Under the pieces are notes generated by a model, which searched no databases, had not been told where the DNA came from, and worked only from the letters and a program-made list of their open reading frames with translations. Shown piece by piece: positions 43,142 through 50,590 of a stretch of 64,000 nt of DNA (positions are counted from its first letter, which is position 1; every line of letters starts with the position of its first letter). The DNA comes from Halodesulfurarchaeum sp. HSR-GB (GTDB taxonomy: Archaea > Halobacteriota > Halobacteria > Halobacteriales > Halobacteriaceae), in assembly GCF_031432215.1 (NCBI RefSeq), contig NZ_JAVKGN010000001.1, positions 124,001 through 188,000 on the forward strand, read 5' to 3'. A program made the position numbers and the translations under genes.

Positions 43142-45639
43142 CAGTCCTCACCTCCAATTGTCCCCGTTTCGAGCCAGTCGGCTGGCTCGGGGTCCTCGTA
43201 CATGCTCGTATCAATGTCCTCGGGAGCGGGTTCGACCTCCACGCGCACGTCGTAGTACACGAACGTCGGTGCCAGCTTGTTCACCTCGTCGTGAGTGAGA
43301 TCCTGCAAGTCTCCCTGAATGAAGTCCTCATGCCACCAGCCCTGATCGATGTTTACCAACCCGGGCTGATGTCCCTCGTTGTAATTGGCTTTGACGACCG
43401 CCTCACCCCGGTCGTTGAACACACGAACGTACTCGCCATCACCGATACCCCGGCTCGCTGCATCCGACGGATTGATGTCGAGTGTCGGTTCCGGTTCGAA
43501 CTTGCGGACCACGGCATTATCCGCCCACTGAGAGTGGATTCGCCACTTCGGGTGTTTCTGCATAAACATGAGCGGATACCGATCGGCCAGCTCGTGATCG
43601 TCGGCGCTCCGATCCTCGATCGGACGCGGCAGATCGAGGACGGTCCCCTCGTCTTCGACCGGTTTGTTCTCGTCGTATAGCTCTATTCGTCCAGTCTCCG
43701 TCGGGAACGGTTCGGTGTATTTGATGACCTCATCTTCGACCCGGATGTTGCCCTTGCTGCGCAGTTCATCGAAGGAAAAGCGGTCATCGTATGAGGCGAT
43801 CTTTCGCAGTTCAGCCCGCTTGTCACCGATAAAGAGGTTCTCATAGCCGAGTTTTTCGGCTAGCTCCGCGAGGATGTAGTAGTCATCGCGTGCCTCCCAC
43901 AGCGGTTCGTGAGCCTTCTCCCGGTATGAGATGTGCGGGTGAGAGCCCCAGGCGTCGGTAATGTCCTCTTTTTCGAACCAGTGGGCCGCTGGCAAGATGA
44001 TGTCCGCCCACTCGACCGTCGAGGATTTGACGAAATCGGCCCAGACGACCATGTCGAGGCCTTTCAGCATCTCTATTCGGCTCTTCCTATCAGGAACCTG
44101 ATTGATGAGCCGGTTCGACTGCATCCCGTAGACGGCTTTGATCGGATGGGGGTCACCGGTCTTGATGACCTCCTGGATGTCTTCCATCTTCACAGTCGCG
44201 GCGCCCTCGACACCCTCGATTCCCTCGACGCCCTCTGGGGTCCCATAATCGCCAGTCTGGAGTGATGCGCCACTCGGATGGTGAGAATGGATGGTTCCAG
44301 ACTTCCCGTAATCGCCAGTGAGAGCCAGGATGATGGCGTAAGTCTGACCAAATACGTGGCCATACTTGTACCGTCCCACCGCGTAGCTCGGTGCAATCCC
44401 ACCAGGTCCCCGGGTTGCCAGCCACCTCGTCGCCGTCCGAATGTCCTCGACGTTCAATCCGGTCACCTCCGCAATGGCCTCCGGTCTGTACTCCTCGACG
44501 TGTGCTTCAAGCAGCGTGAGGCCCGTCGTCGCCGCGATGCCATCGACGGTGTACGACCCGAACAATTCGACGTTGGCATACGTATCGGCTTCGAGCGGAA
44601 CTGGCGCTCCCGATTCGGCGTCGATACCAACGACGCGGTCGTCATCGTCGGAATTGCCGTCGAGATCACGCATCCGCACCAGCTCTTGTGTGTCATCCCG
44701 GACTAGTGCCCCTGCGGTCGTCCGCTCTCGAAGGAATCGGGTGTCGTACAGCTCCTCCGCGAGGATCTCCTGGATCATGGCGAGGCCGAGGTAGACGTCC
44801 TTGCCCGGCCGGATTGGAAGCCACAGATCCGCCTTGGCGGCGGTCGTCGTGTAAACCGGGTCGACGACGACTAATTTCGCCCCGTTTTCGGTCGCCTTGT
44901 GAAGCTTTGAGGCATCGTTTTGGAACTGGCTCTTGAAAATATCAGATCCCCAGACGATGATGGTCTGGGCGTTCTCCCAATCTTCGGAGAGGTTTGTCGG
45001 CGGGAGGTAGAAGCCATAGCCGGTGATCCTGTTGAATCCCCGGCCGACGTTCGTGTCGATCGCCGTCCGCCACTGGGTTGCACCCCACACCTGCGCGAAT
45101 CGCCCGATGAGGTTTCCGCCGACCCCATTGTCCCCGGAGGCCGTATGCATCCACATACTTTCGGGGCCATACTCATCCCTGAGGCGTGTCATCTCCTCCG
45201 CGACGTACGTGAGTGCGGTGTCCCAGGAGACACGCTCGTACTCCGCATCAGGGCCACGGCCCTCCGGATTGGGGTTGCCGGGCTCCCAGTCGGAACGGAC
45301 CATCGGATACTTCAGCCGCTTCGGGCTGTACACCCGTTGAATCTGGGACTGCCCCAGAAGGCACGCCCGACGATACTGCTCGTCGTCGGTCATCTGGGGT
45401 TCGACGAACTTGATCTCGCCATCGCGCACATAGACGTTAAGTGGGCATTTGCCCCGACAGTTCGGCGCACACGCCGTCCTGACGACCTCGGATTTGTCGA
45501 GGAGTCCGCCTGTCTGTGCCGGATTCGTCGCCGAGAGCGAGAAATTGTAATCCGTGCCACCGAGCCCGAGAACCCCCGCTGCGGCCCCTGCGCCCAGCAG
45601 TACGGACCGTCGACTGACGCCGTTGTCCTCGTCACTCAT
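43141..45639 (-). CDS. Molybdopterin oxidoreductase catalytic subunit (DmsA/PsrA-like)
   Basis: An 832-aa DMSO reductase-family enzyme. The N terminus has a Tat signal: SRRSVLLGAGAAAGVLGLGG. Four cysteines bind a [4Fe-4S] cluster as C-x3-C-x3-C-x27-C (TACAPNCRGKCPLNVYVRDG ... RRACLLG). RVYSPKRLKYPMVRSDWEPG and the later WGSDIFKSQFQNDASKLHKA, plus VVVDPVYTTTAAKADLWLPI, are cofactor-binding blocks. The Mo ligand cannot be assigned with certainty: the local sequence TAIDTNVGRGFNRITG could supply Asp. The acceptor might be dimethyl sulfoxide, TMAO, polysulfide, thiosulfate or another compound. The start overlaps the small upstream gene by 8 bases. Confidence 0.92.
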   Translation of the reverse strand: MSDEDNGVSRRSVLLGAGAAAGVLGLGGTDYNFSLSATNPAQTGGLLDKSEVVRTACAPNCRGKCPLNVYVRDGEIKFVEPQMTDDEQYRRACLLGQSQIQRVYSPKRLKYPMVRSDWEPGNPNPEGRGPDAEYERVSWDTALTYVAEEMTRLRDEYGPESMWMHTASGDNGVGGNLIGRFAQVWGATQWRTAIDTNVGRGFNRITGYGFYLPPTNLSEDWENAQTIIVWGSDIFKSQFQNDASKLHKATENGAKLVVVDPVYTTTAAKADLWLPIRPGKDVYLGLAMIQEILAEELYDTRFLRERTTAGALVRDDTQELVRMRDLDGNSDDDDRVVGIDAESGAPVPLEADTYANVELFGSYTVDGIAATTGLTLLEAHVEEYRPEAIAEVTGLNVEDIRTATRWLATRGPGGIAPSYAVGRYKYGHVFGQTYAIILALTGDYGKSGTIHSHHPSGASLQTGDYGTPEGVEGIEGVEGAATVKMEDIQEVIKTGDPHPIKAVYGMQSNRLINQVPDRKSRIEMLKGLDMVVWADFVKSSTVEWADIILPAAHWFEKEDITDAWGSHPHISYREKAHEPLWEARDDYYILAELAEKLGYENLFIGDKRAELRKIASYDDRFSFDELRSKGNIRVEDEVIKYTEPFPTETGRIELYDENKPVEDEGTVLDLPRPIEDRSADDHELADRYPLMFMQKHPKWRIHSQWADNAVVRKFEPEPTLDINPSDAASRGIGDGEYVRVFNDRGEAVVKANYNEGHQPGLVNIDQGWWHEDFIQGDLQDLTHDEVNKLAPTFVYYDVRVEVEPAPEDIDTSMYEDPEPADWLETGTIGGED

Positions 45640-45883
45640 CGGTGTGCTCCGGCTTTATCGGCCTGTCATCGACGCCGAACTCTTCGACGACGTCCTCGTG
45701 ATATTTCTCGTGGAATTCGTCCTCGGACATCTCGCCGATGCTGAGCCGGATCGCGTCTCGGCCCATGCGCTTTCCCAGTTCCGTGTCGTGGGCACTCGAT
45801 TCGAGTGCGTCATCGACTGTCTCTTGCCAGTCCTCGTCGTTCAACAGATCCGCCACCGTTCGCGGACCTCGATCGGTATGCAT
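45632..45883 (-). CDS. Small acidic protein of the molybdoenzyme operon (DmsE position)
   Basis: An 83-aa soluble protein. It is helical and acidic: VADLLNDEDWQETVDDALES, then RMGRDAIRLSIGEMSEDEFH, EKYHEDVVEEFGVDDRPIKP. There are no cysteines. Similar small proteins stand before or are fused to the N terminus of Fe-S or catalytic subunits in haloarchaeal respiratory operons; I recall the name 4Fe-4S ferredoxin N-terminal domain for this motif, from memory. It occupies the place of DmsE. Its end overlaps the catalytic subunit gene by 8 bases. It may be a maturation or assembly factor. Confidence 0.75.
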   Translation of the reverse strand: MHTDRGPRTVADLLNDEDWQETVDDALESSAHDTELGKRMGRDAIRLSIGEMSEDEFHEKYHEDVVEEFGVDDRPIKPEHTDE

Positions 45884-45939
45884 TGTGATTTCCCCTGAAT
45901 AGAAGTATGGGTCCCGGCACCATCCGTCCGCACGGCCAT
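45841..45939 (-). other. Possible 32-aa upstream frame with strong Shine-Dalgarno
   Basis: ATG 45939 is preceded by AGGAGG with a 5-base spacing, unusual here because most starts in this window look leaderless. The frame (MAVRTDGAGT..., 32 codons) overlaps the start of the small DmsE-position gene in another frame. However, the only TATA-like element (CTTAAA, about 45950-45955) would start transcription after this ATG. So either there is an additional promoter upstream and this is a leader peptide, or the AGGAGG is a coincidence. Confidence 0.3.
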
Positions 45940-45948
45940 AGTTTCCTC

Positions 45949-45957
45949 CTTTAAGTA
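45949..45957 (-). promoter_or_regulatory. TATA-like box of the molybdoenzyme operon
   Basis: TACTTAAAG on the minus strand, in the 141-bp gap between the regulator gene and the operon. It would start mRNA about 40 bases before the small first gene. Sequence upstream (about 45960-46020) is the natural place for an HTH_10 binding site. Confidence 0.4.
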
Positions 45958-46024
45958 CTACTACATATGGAGGACTGTCCTTGCGAGAAGGATCCCTGCC
46001 GACAAGAACTGTCTGCGGGACGGA

Positions 46025-46639
46025 CTACTCGTTACGGTACAAATTCCGCATTATCTTTGCTTCTGCCGAACTCAGCCGTTTCGATAGTGCGGATTTCGTT
46101 ATCGCTAATTCGCGAGCGAGATCACCGAATCGTGCGCCACCGGACCGGTCGTAGTAGCCTGCCAGGATCGCCGCCTCGACTGTTTCACGCTCCAGAACCG
46201 TTAGTTCCTGCAGGTTCACGAGTGCCGAATCCGAGTTCGACTGCGCGCCATTGACGACGAGACTGCGGAGTGAAACACTGTCGGCGATGTCGTCGAGATC
46301 TGCCATCAGTTCGCGAAGCACGCGCCTGTTCTGTGGGTTCGTTCGCAACACCATCCGCTCGCTGTCGATCGATTGTAACGACGGGATACAGCCATGGCCA
46401 GCCAGGACCCGACAGGCACACACCATCTCGACAGCCACCGTGTCATGCGTGAGTGTCGTTTCGGAGTCCGGGCTCCGGCAGGTGACATAGCACGTGTCGT
46501 CGATGAGGTGGTGCTCGATCGGCGTCCCGAGACCCTTGGCTGCACAGCACCTCGTTCCGGTGCCGAATTCGAGGGCGAGCTCGACTACCAGCGTTCCCCT
46601 TGCATTCCCCGTCGGGACACTCTGTGACTCTTCTTGCAT
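46025..46639 (-). CDS. Cys-rich HTH_10 regulator of the molybdoenzyme operon (DmsR-like)
   Basis: A 204-aa bacterioopsin-activator-like regulator. The C terminus is HTH_10 (LTVLERETVEAAILAGYYDR and AITKSALSKRLSSAEAKIMR). The N-terminal 100 residues carry at least seven cysteines: CCAAKG, DDTCYVTCRSP, MVCACRVLAG and HGCIPS, plausible ligands of an Fe-S cluster or metal, or redox switches. It lies just upstream of the molybdoenzyme operon in the same direction, as DmsR does in Halobacterium, whose dms operon is induced anaerobically. It probably activates the operon when oxygen falls. ATG 46639 gives a complete N-terminal domain. Confidence 0.85.
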   Translation of the reverse strand: MQEESQSVPTGNARGTLVVELALEFGTGTRCCAAKGLGTPIEHHLIDDTCYVTCRSPDSETTLTHDTVAVEMVCACRVLAGHGCIPSLQSIDSERMVLRTNPQNRRVLRELMADLDDIADSVSLRSLVVNGAQSNSDSALVNLQELTVLERETVEAAILAGYYDRSGGARFGDLARELAITKSALSKRLSSAEAKIMRNLYRNE

Positions 46640-46822
46640 GATGGAGGCGGATCGGTCTCTCTTGTTTTCGGCCTCATGTTAGGACGCCTATGGGTTTTGG
46701 CTTTACGCCCCTATTCACCTCGTGAGAAAGCTGATTTGCCAGGGCCCGTCCACGGCTTCTCCTCGAAGTCGTCCCACCAAGTGGTGAAACTCTTTGTGCG
46801 TGGATGTGAGGGTCCTGTACGA

Positions 46823-47551
46823 ATGGCTCGTCATGGCGACCTCGACCGCTTCTATGGCTTACTCGATGGCCTTTCACAACGGGTCGGCGGGCCACGGAAA
46901 CTCAAGGACTGCACCGGGTACATGGACTGGCCGGACCGTGGCGTCTACTTCTTCCTCGAACCGGGCGAAACACGCGACTCGACTGACCAGTTGCGCGTTA
47001 CCCGCGTTGGGACACACGCGGTGTCTGTGGGGAGCAGCACGTCGCTCTGGGATAGGCTGAAACAACACTACGGAACGGGCAGCGGGAGTTCCAACCATCC
47101 TCACGGGGGCGCTCACCGGGGTTCCGTGTATCGCAAGCGCGTCGGTGAGGCCATCATTGAGAAGCACGACCTGCACGACGACTATCCCGACTGGGACAAA
47201 CGCTGGTCGAGCATCGAACGTGAGCGGTCAGTGGTCCGTGACGAGGAATATATCCTCGAACGGCGCGTGAGTGCCTACATCCGGGAGCAACCGTTCCTCT
47301 GGGTGGATCTGGACGACGAACCGGGGCCGGACAGCGACCGGGCAACTCTGGAACAGAACGCTATCGCTCTTCTCAGCAACTTCGACGGGCAACCCATTGA
47401 TCCACGGCGAGCAAGCTGGCTCGGCCAGTACAGTCCCGCGCCTGCGATTCGAGGCGCTGGGCTCTGGAACGTGAACCACGTGGACGAATCGTCCGACCCG
47501 CAATTTCTGGACCGTCTAGAAAACGCCATCACTGAGACGGATCCACTGTAG
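46823..47551 (+). CDS. GIY-YIG nuclease-like protein
   Basis: A 242-aa protein. The pattern is that of a GIY-YIG fold: WPDRGVYFFLEPGETR (GVY in place of GIY), RVGTHAVSVGSSTSLWDRLK with the catalytic-type Arg, QHYGTG and a following GSVYRKRVG. The usual YIG is altered (VGTHAV), and a Glu has to be placed further downstream. It may be a divergent endonuclease or a nucleic acid-binding relative. ATG 46823 begins the domain; earlier in-frame sequence is not convincing. It stands alone, between the dms-like operon regulator (divergent) and a PRC-barrel gene. The function is open. Confidence 0.65.
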   Translation: MARHGDLDRFYGLLDGLSQRVGGPRKLKDCTGYMDWPDRGVYFFLEPGETRDSTDQLRVTRVGTHAVSVGSSTSLWDRLKQHYGTGSGSSNHPHGGAHRGSVYRKRVGEAIIEKHDLHDDYPDWDKRWSSIERERSVVRDEEYILERRVSAYIREQPFLWVDLDDEPGPDSDRATLEQNAIALLSNFDGQPIDPRRASWLGQYSPAPAIRGAGLWNVNHVDESSDPQFLDRLENAITETDPL

Positions 47552-47630
47552 GAACGCTGGCCTCGAGACGCGGCTCACAACCGGTTCATCGGAACCGAGT
47601 TCAACGACTATCGAGAGGCACTCGGTCGGT

Positions 47631-47870
47631 TCAGATGGTGATTCGGACGGTCGTGTCGGTGATGTCCGAGACGTACTGGTCGGGCAAGCGGTGAACCTCC
47701 GTGTTCACCGTTCCGTCCCAGTGCAGTTCCGAGAGTGTCTCCGAATCGGCGTCCGGGCCGACTTTTACATAGAGGTCGCCGTTCCGGACGTCCTCTACGG
47801 TCCCGACCTCGACGCCGTTGTGGTCGACCACCCGCTTTCCCAGGTGTCTGTCGGTAAACTGCGCAACCAT
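47631..47870 (-). CDS. PRC-barrel-like small protein
   Basis: A 79-aa all-beta protein: MVAQFTDRHLGKRVVDHNGV, then EVGTVEDVRNGDLYVKVGPD, a typical PRC-barrel pattern of short strands, ending in ITDTTVRITI. PRC-barrel proteins bind RNA or the photosynthetic reaction centre H subunit; haloarchaeal single-domain versions are common and uncharacterised. ATG 47870 was chosen because it begins the barrel. Monocistronic. Confidence 0.75.
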   Translation of the reverse strand: MVAQFTDRHLGKRVVDHNGVEVGTVEDVRNGDLYVKVGPDADSETLSELHWDGTVNTEVHRLPDQYVSDITDTTVRITI

Positions 47871-48219
47871 GCCTAGACATACTCGCGCGACCGTCGAATA
47901 GGTTTGGGAGACACTTGCTAGCAAGATGTACATCCGGCAGGCTTCTCGTTCCACACGAATACGCGGATTCAGACGACCGTGACCTCACAGCGATTGCGTG
48001 GTGGCTGCTGCAGATCAGCAACGGACTCCGATGTTGCTGTTTTGTCGTCGAAAGCTGGCCTCGGTACTCATAGGGTTCGTCATTGCCGGGTGCCTACGCC
48101 GGCTCGGCCCGGTGAATCGTCATCGGCCAGCCCACACTACACGCGGCGGGCAAAAACCACCTGCGGTCCGCCACGTCGAAAGTGATGCACTCTTTACGCC
48201 GCGTCCCGGCCCATAGAGT
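47871..48219. other. Intergenic stretch with no recognised gene
   Basis: These 349 bases lie between the PRC-barrel gene (minus) and dys (plus). Short frames exist on both strands but have no family motif or acceptable start. The right end contains the dys TATA-like box. I see nothing else in it. Confidence 0.45.
48192..48198 (+). promoter_or_regulatory. TATA-like box of dys
   Basis: CTTTACG, about 25 bp before ATG 48220, predicting a leaderless mRNA. Confidence 0.45.
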
Positions 48220-49194
48220 ATGACCGAGGACACGAAGGATAACGTCATCCCGGGCTCGGAGACGGAACTTGACAGCCCGGACGTCCGCGGCTATGACTTC
48301 CGCGGGGAGTTCGACGTCGGCGAGCTCCTGGAGAGCTACGCGACCACCGGCTTCCAGGCCACCGCGGTGGCGGAGGCCATCGACCTGATCGAGCAGATGC
48401 GCGAGGCGGATGCCACGATCTACCTCACCCTGACCTCGAACATCGTCTCCTCCGGCCTGCGAGAGGTCGTCGCGGCGATGGTTCGCGAGGGGCTGGTCGA
48501 CGTGCTCATCACCACCTCCGGCTCGATCACCGAGGACATCATCAAATCGGAGAAACCCTTCAAGATGGGCGAGTGGGAGGTCGACGAGAGTGAGATGCGC
48601 GAGGAAGGGATCAATCGGCTGGGCAATATCTTCGTCCCCTCGGACCGGTACGTCTGGCTCGAATCCTATCTCAACGACTTCTTCCCCGACTTCTTCGCCG
48701 AAGAGAAGGTCCGGACCCCGACAGCCTTCTCCCGTGAAATCGGCGAGCGGCTGGACGATCCGGACTCGGTGCTGTCCCAGGCCGCGGCAAACGACGTGCC
48801 GGTGTACTGCCCCGCGCTGGTCGACGCCGAGGTCGGGAACTTCCTCTTCTATTACCGGCAGAACGAGGAGCCCGAGGTCGGCATCGAGATCCTGGAGGAT
48901 TATGACTCGCTGATCGACGAGGGGCTGCTCGCCGAGGAGACCGGGCTGATCGTCCTCGGCGGTGGCGTTCCGAAACACCAGGCGATCATGACCAACCTCT
49001 TCCGCGGCGGCGCGGACTACGCGGTGTACGTCTCGACCGGGATGGAGGGCGACGGCTCGCTCTCCGGCGCACCGCCCAAGGAGGCCGTCTCCTGGGGCAA
49101 GATCAAGGACGGCGACCGAAATCACACCCTCGTCGAGGCCGAGGCGACCCTGGTGCTCCCGCTGATCGTCGCCGGCGTTCTCGAAGACCTCTGA
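48220..49194 (+). CDS. dys: Deoxyhypusine synthase
   Basis: A 324-aa DHS. It transfers the aminobutyl group of a polyamine to the target lysine of aIF5A. The family blocks ATIYLTLTSNIVSSGLREVV, VDVLITTSGSITEDIIKSEK, then DYAVYVSTGMEGDGSLSGAP and PKEAVSWGKIKDG (with the active-site Lys region) are seen. In Haloferax the natural donor is reported to be agmatine, with a later hydrolysis step by an agmatinase-like enzyme, whose gene is 2.2 kb away behind aIF5A. ATG 48220 lies about 25 bp after a TATA-like box. Confidence 0.95.
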   Translation: MTEDTKDNVIPGSETELDSPDVRGYDFRGEFDVGELLESYATTGFQATAVAEAIDLIEQMREADATIYLTLTSNIVSSGLREVVAAMVREGLVDVLITTSGSITEDIIKSEKPFKMGEWEVDESEMREEGINRLGNIFVPSDRYVWLESYLNDFFPDFFAEEKVRTPTAFSREIGERLDDPDSVLSQAAANDVPVYCPALVDAEVGNFLFYYRQNEEPEVGIEILEDYDSLIDEGLLAEETGLIVLGGGVPKHQAIMTNLFRGGADYAVYVSTGMEGDGSLSGAPPKEAVSWGKIKDGDRNHTLVEAEATLVLPLIVAGVLEDL

Positions 49195-49199
49195 TTCGG

Positions 49200-49325
49200 T
49201 CACCAGAACGGGTCCGAACAGTCGAAAACCACACCGTGGCTCGGGCAGACGTACTTGCAGTGCCGGCTGTACAGGGGGCGCTCACAGGCCGGACAGGTCG
49301 GTTGCGCTGTGGGGACCGTTGTCAC
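49200..49325 (-). CDS. 41-aa zinc-finger microprotein (HVO_2523-like)
   Basis: A very short gene starting at GTG 49325 and ending with TGA 49200-49202. It reads TTVPTAQPTCPACERPLYSR followed by HCKYVCPSHGVVFDCSDPFW. Five cysteines and two histidines form a CxxC...C...C zinc knuckle. I recall a haloarchaeal family of the same pattern (RHCKYVCP-x-HG, ending in DCSDxFW), which I believe is called HVO_2523 family; the name is from memory. It is convergent with dys. It is too short to be found by length-based gene finding, but the motif makes it credible. Confidence 0.78.
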   Translation of the reverse strand: MTTVPTAQPTCPACERPLYSRHCKYVCPSHGVVFDCSDPFW

Positions 49326-49377
49326 GGTAAACGCACTATGGCGCGATTCTAAAATTGTTCGGGAAGCGGTGCTGAGC

Positions 49378-49704
49378 TTAAACCAGGTCGTTGATCCAAC
49401 TCAGCCCCGCCATCGCCTCAGGGAAGCCGATCGTCGGAATCGAGAGGATGGCCACGTGCCGCATCACAGCGGGGTCGAGCCCCTCGTCGAGGCCTCGCCT
49501 GACGTGGGAGTGGACGGCTCCCTCCGACTGGGCACCGATGGCGAGAGCGAGTTTCGCGAGCCGTTTTCGCTCACCGTCGAGCGGGCCGGCATCGGCCGCG
49601 GCCGCTCCCAGTTCCGCGTAGGCCTCCCAGACCGCGGGATGGTCGCGGGCGAGTTGGCTTGGCGTCGACGGCATCTCCTCGATTGGGTCGTCATCGTGTG
49701 ACAT
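49378..49704 (-). CDS. Carboxymuconolactone decarboxylase-like (AhpD-type) protein
   Basis: A 108-aa helical protein of the CMD/AhpD-like group. The core is DGERKRLAKLALAIGAQSEG, AVHSHVRRGLDEGLDPAVMR, HVAILSIPTIGFPEAMAGLS. The typical CxxC of AhpD peroxidase partners is absent: where Cys would be, EGAVHSHVRR has Ala/Val. So a peroxiredoxin role is unlikely. ATG 49704 lies about 32 bp after a TATA-like TTATATG, giving a near-leaderless transcript. Alone on the minus strand. Confidence 0.82.
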   Translation of the reverse strand: MSHDDDPIEEMPSTPSQLARDHPAVWEAYAELGAAAADAGPLDGERKRLAKLALAIGAQSEGAVHSHVRRGLDEGLDPAVMRHVAILSIPTIGFPEAMAGLSWINDLV

Positions 49705-49732
49705 GACAGCATGTAATTTCGTACCTAGGCTA

Positions 49733-49739
49733 CATATAA
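49733..49739 (-). promoter_or_regulatory. TATA-like box of the CMD-like gene
   Basis: TTATATG, centred about 32 bp before ATG 49704. Confidence 0.4.
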
Positions 49740-49802
49740 TCGATCCCGGTCCGACCGAACGAGGTGGTGACTGACCCGGCGAACGCGAGTTGGAGCCGAC
49801 CC

Positions 49803-50570
49803 TCAAAGCCCGGTCGGTTCGTCGATGAAGAACGTCTCCGGGCCCCACGTTTCGATTCGATCCGCGAGCGTCCGCACGCCGAAGGTCTCGGTCGCGTAGT
49901 GCCCACCCAGGAACACCGTCACCTCGGATTCCCGGGCCATGTGGTAGAGTTTGCCCTCGCCCTCGCCAGTGACGAAGGCATCGACGCCGGCTGCGACCGC
50001 CTCGTCGAGCCAGTCCGTCCCGCTGCCCGTGACGATGGCGACCGACTCGATCTGCTCGGGGCCGAAATCGAGTGTCTGGACGCCCTGCCCGCCGTGATCG
50101 AGTGACTCTTCGAGGGTGGCGGCGATCGAATCCGCCGATTCGGGGCTCGGGAGGGTCCCACGCTGGCCGATCGTCACGGGGCCGAGTTCGCCGAAGGGGG
50201 CTCGATCTTCGAGCCCCAGACAGTCAGCGACTCCGGCGGCGTTGCCGAGTTCCTGGTGCCCGTCGAGGGGCAGGTGGGCGGCATAGAGATCGAGGTCGTT
50301 CTCGATCAGACCGGCGATCCGATCGTAGGTCCGACCCGTGACCCGCTCGATGCCGCCCCAGGAGAGTCCATGGTGGACCACCAAGAGATCCGCGTCCCGG
50401 TCGGCCGCGGCCGCGACGGTCGCACTTACCCCGTCGACTGCGAGGGCGACGCGTTCGATTTCACCCGTTCCGTCACCGATCTGAAGGCCGTTGGCGCTGG
50501 CGTCCACCTCGGCGTACTCGTCGATCGACAGCGTCTCGTCGAGCCGCGAGAGGAGCGTGGCTTCCCGCAT
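49803..50570 (-). CDS. Nif3-like dinuclear metal-centre protein
   Basis: A 255-aa Nif3/YbgI family protein with a di-metal site. The first half has NGLQIGDGTGEIERVALAVD, then LLVVHHGLSWGG (two His, metal ligands). The second half has GEGEGKLYHMARESEVTVFL, GGHYATETFGVRTLADRI, with His and Glu ligands. Function in cells is uncertain; family members have been tied to GTP cyclohydrolase-like chemistry and to regulation. It may be co-transcribed with the agmatinase gene, 20 bases upstream on the same strand. Confidence 0.9.
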   Translation of the reverse strand: MREATLLSRLDETLSIDEYAEVDASANGLQIGDGTGEIERVALAVDGVSATVAAAADRDADLLVVHHGLSWGGIERVTGRTYDRIAGLIENDLDLYAAHLPLDGHQELGNAAGVADCLGLEDRAPFGELGPVTIGQRGTLPSPESADSIAATLEESLDHGGQGVQTLDFGPEQIESVAIVTGSGTDWLDEAVAAGVDAFVTGEGEGKLYHMARESEVTVFLGGHYATETFGVRTLADRIETWGPETFFIDEPTGL

Positions 50571-50590
50571 ACCGGGCCTTGGCGAGCCGT

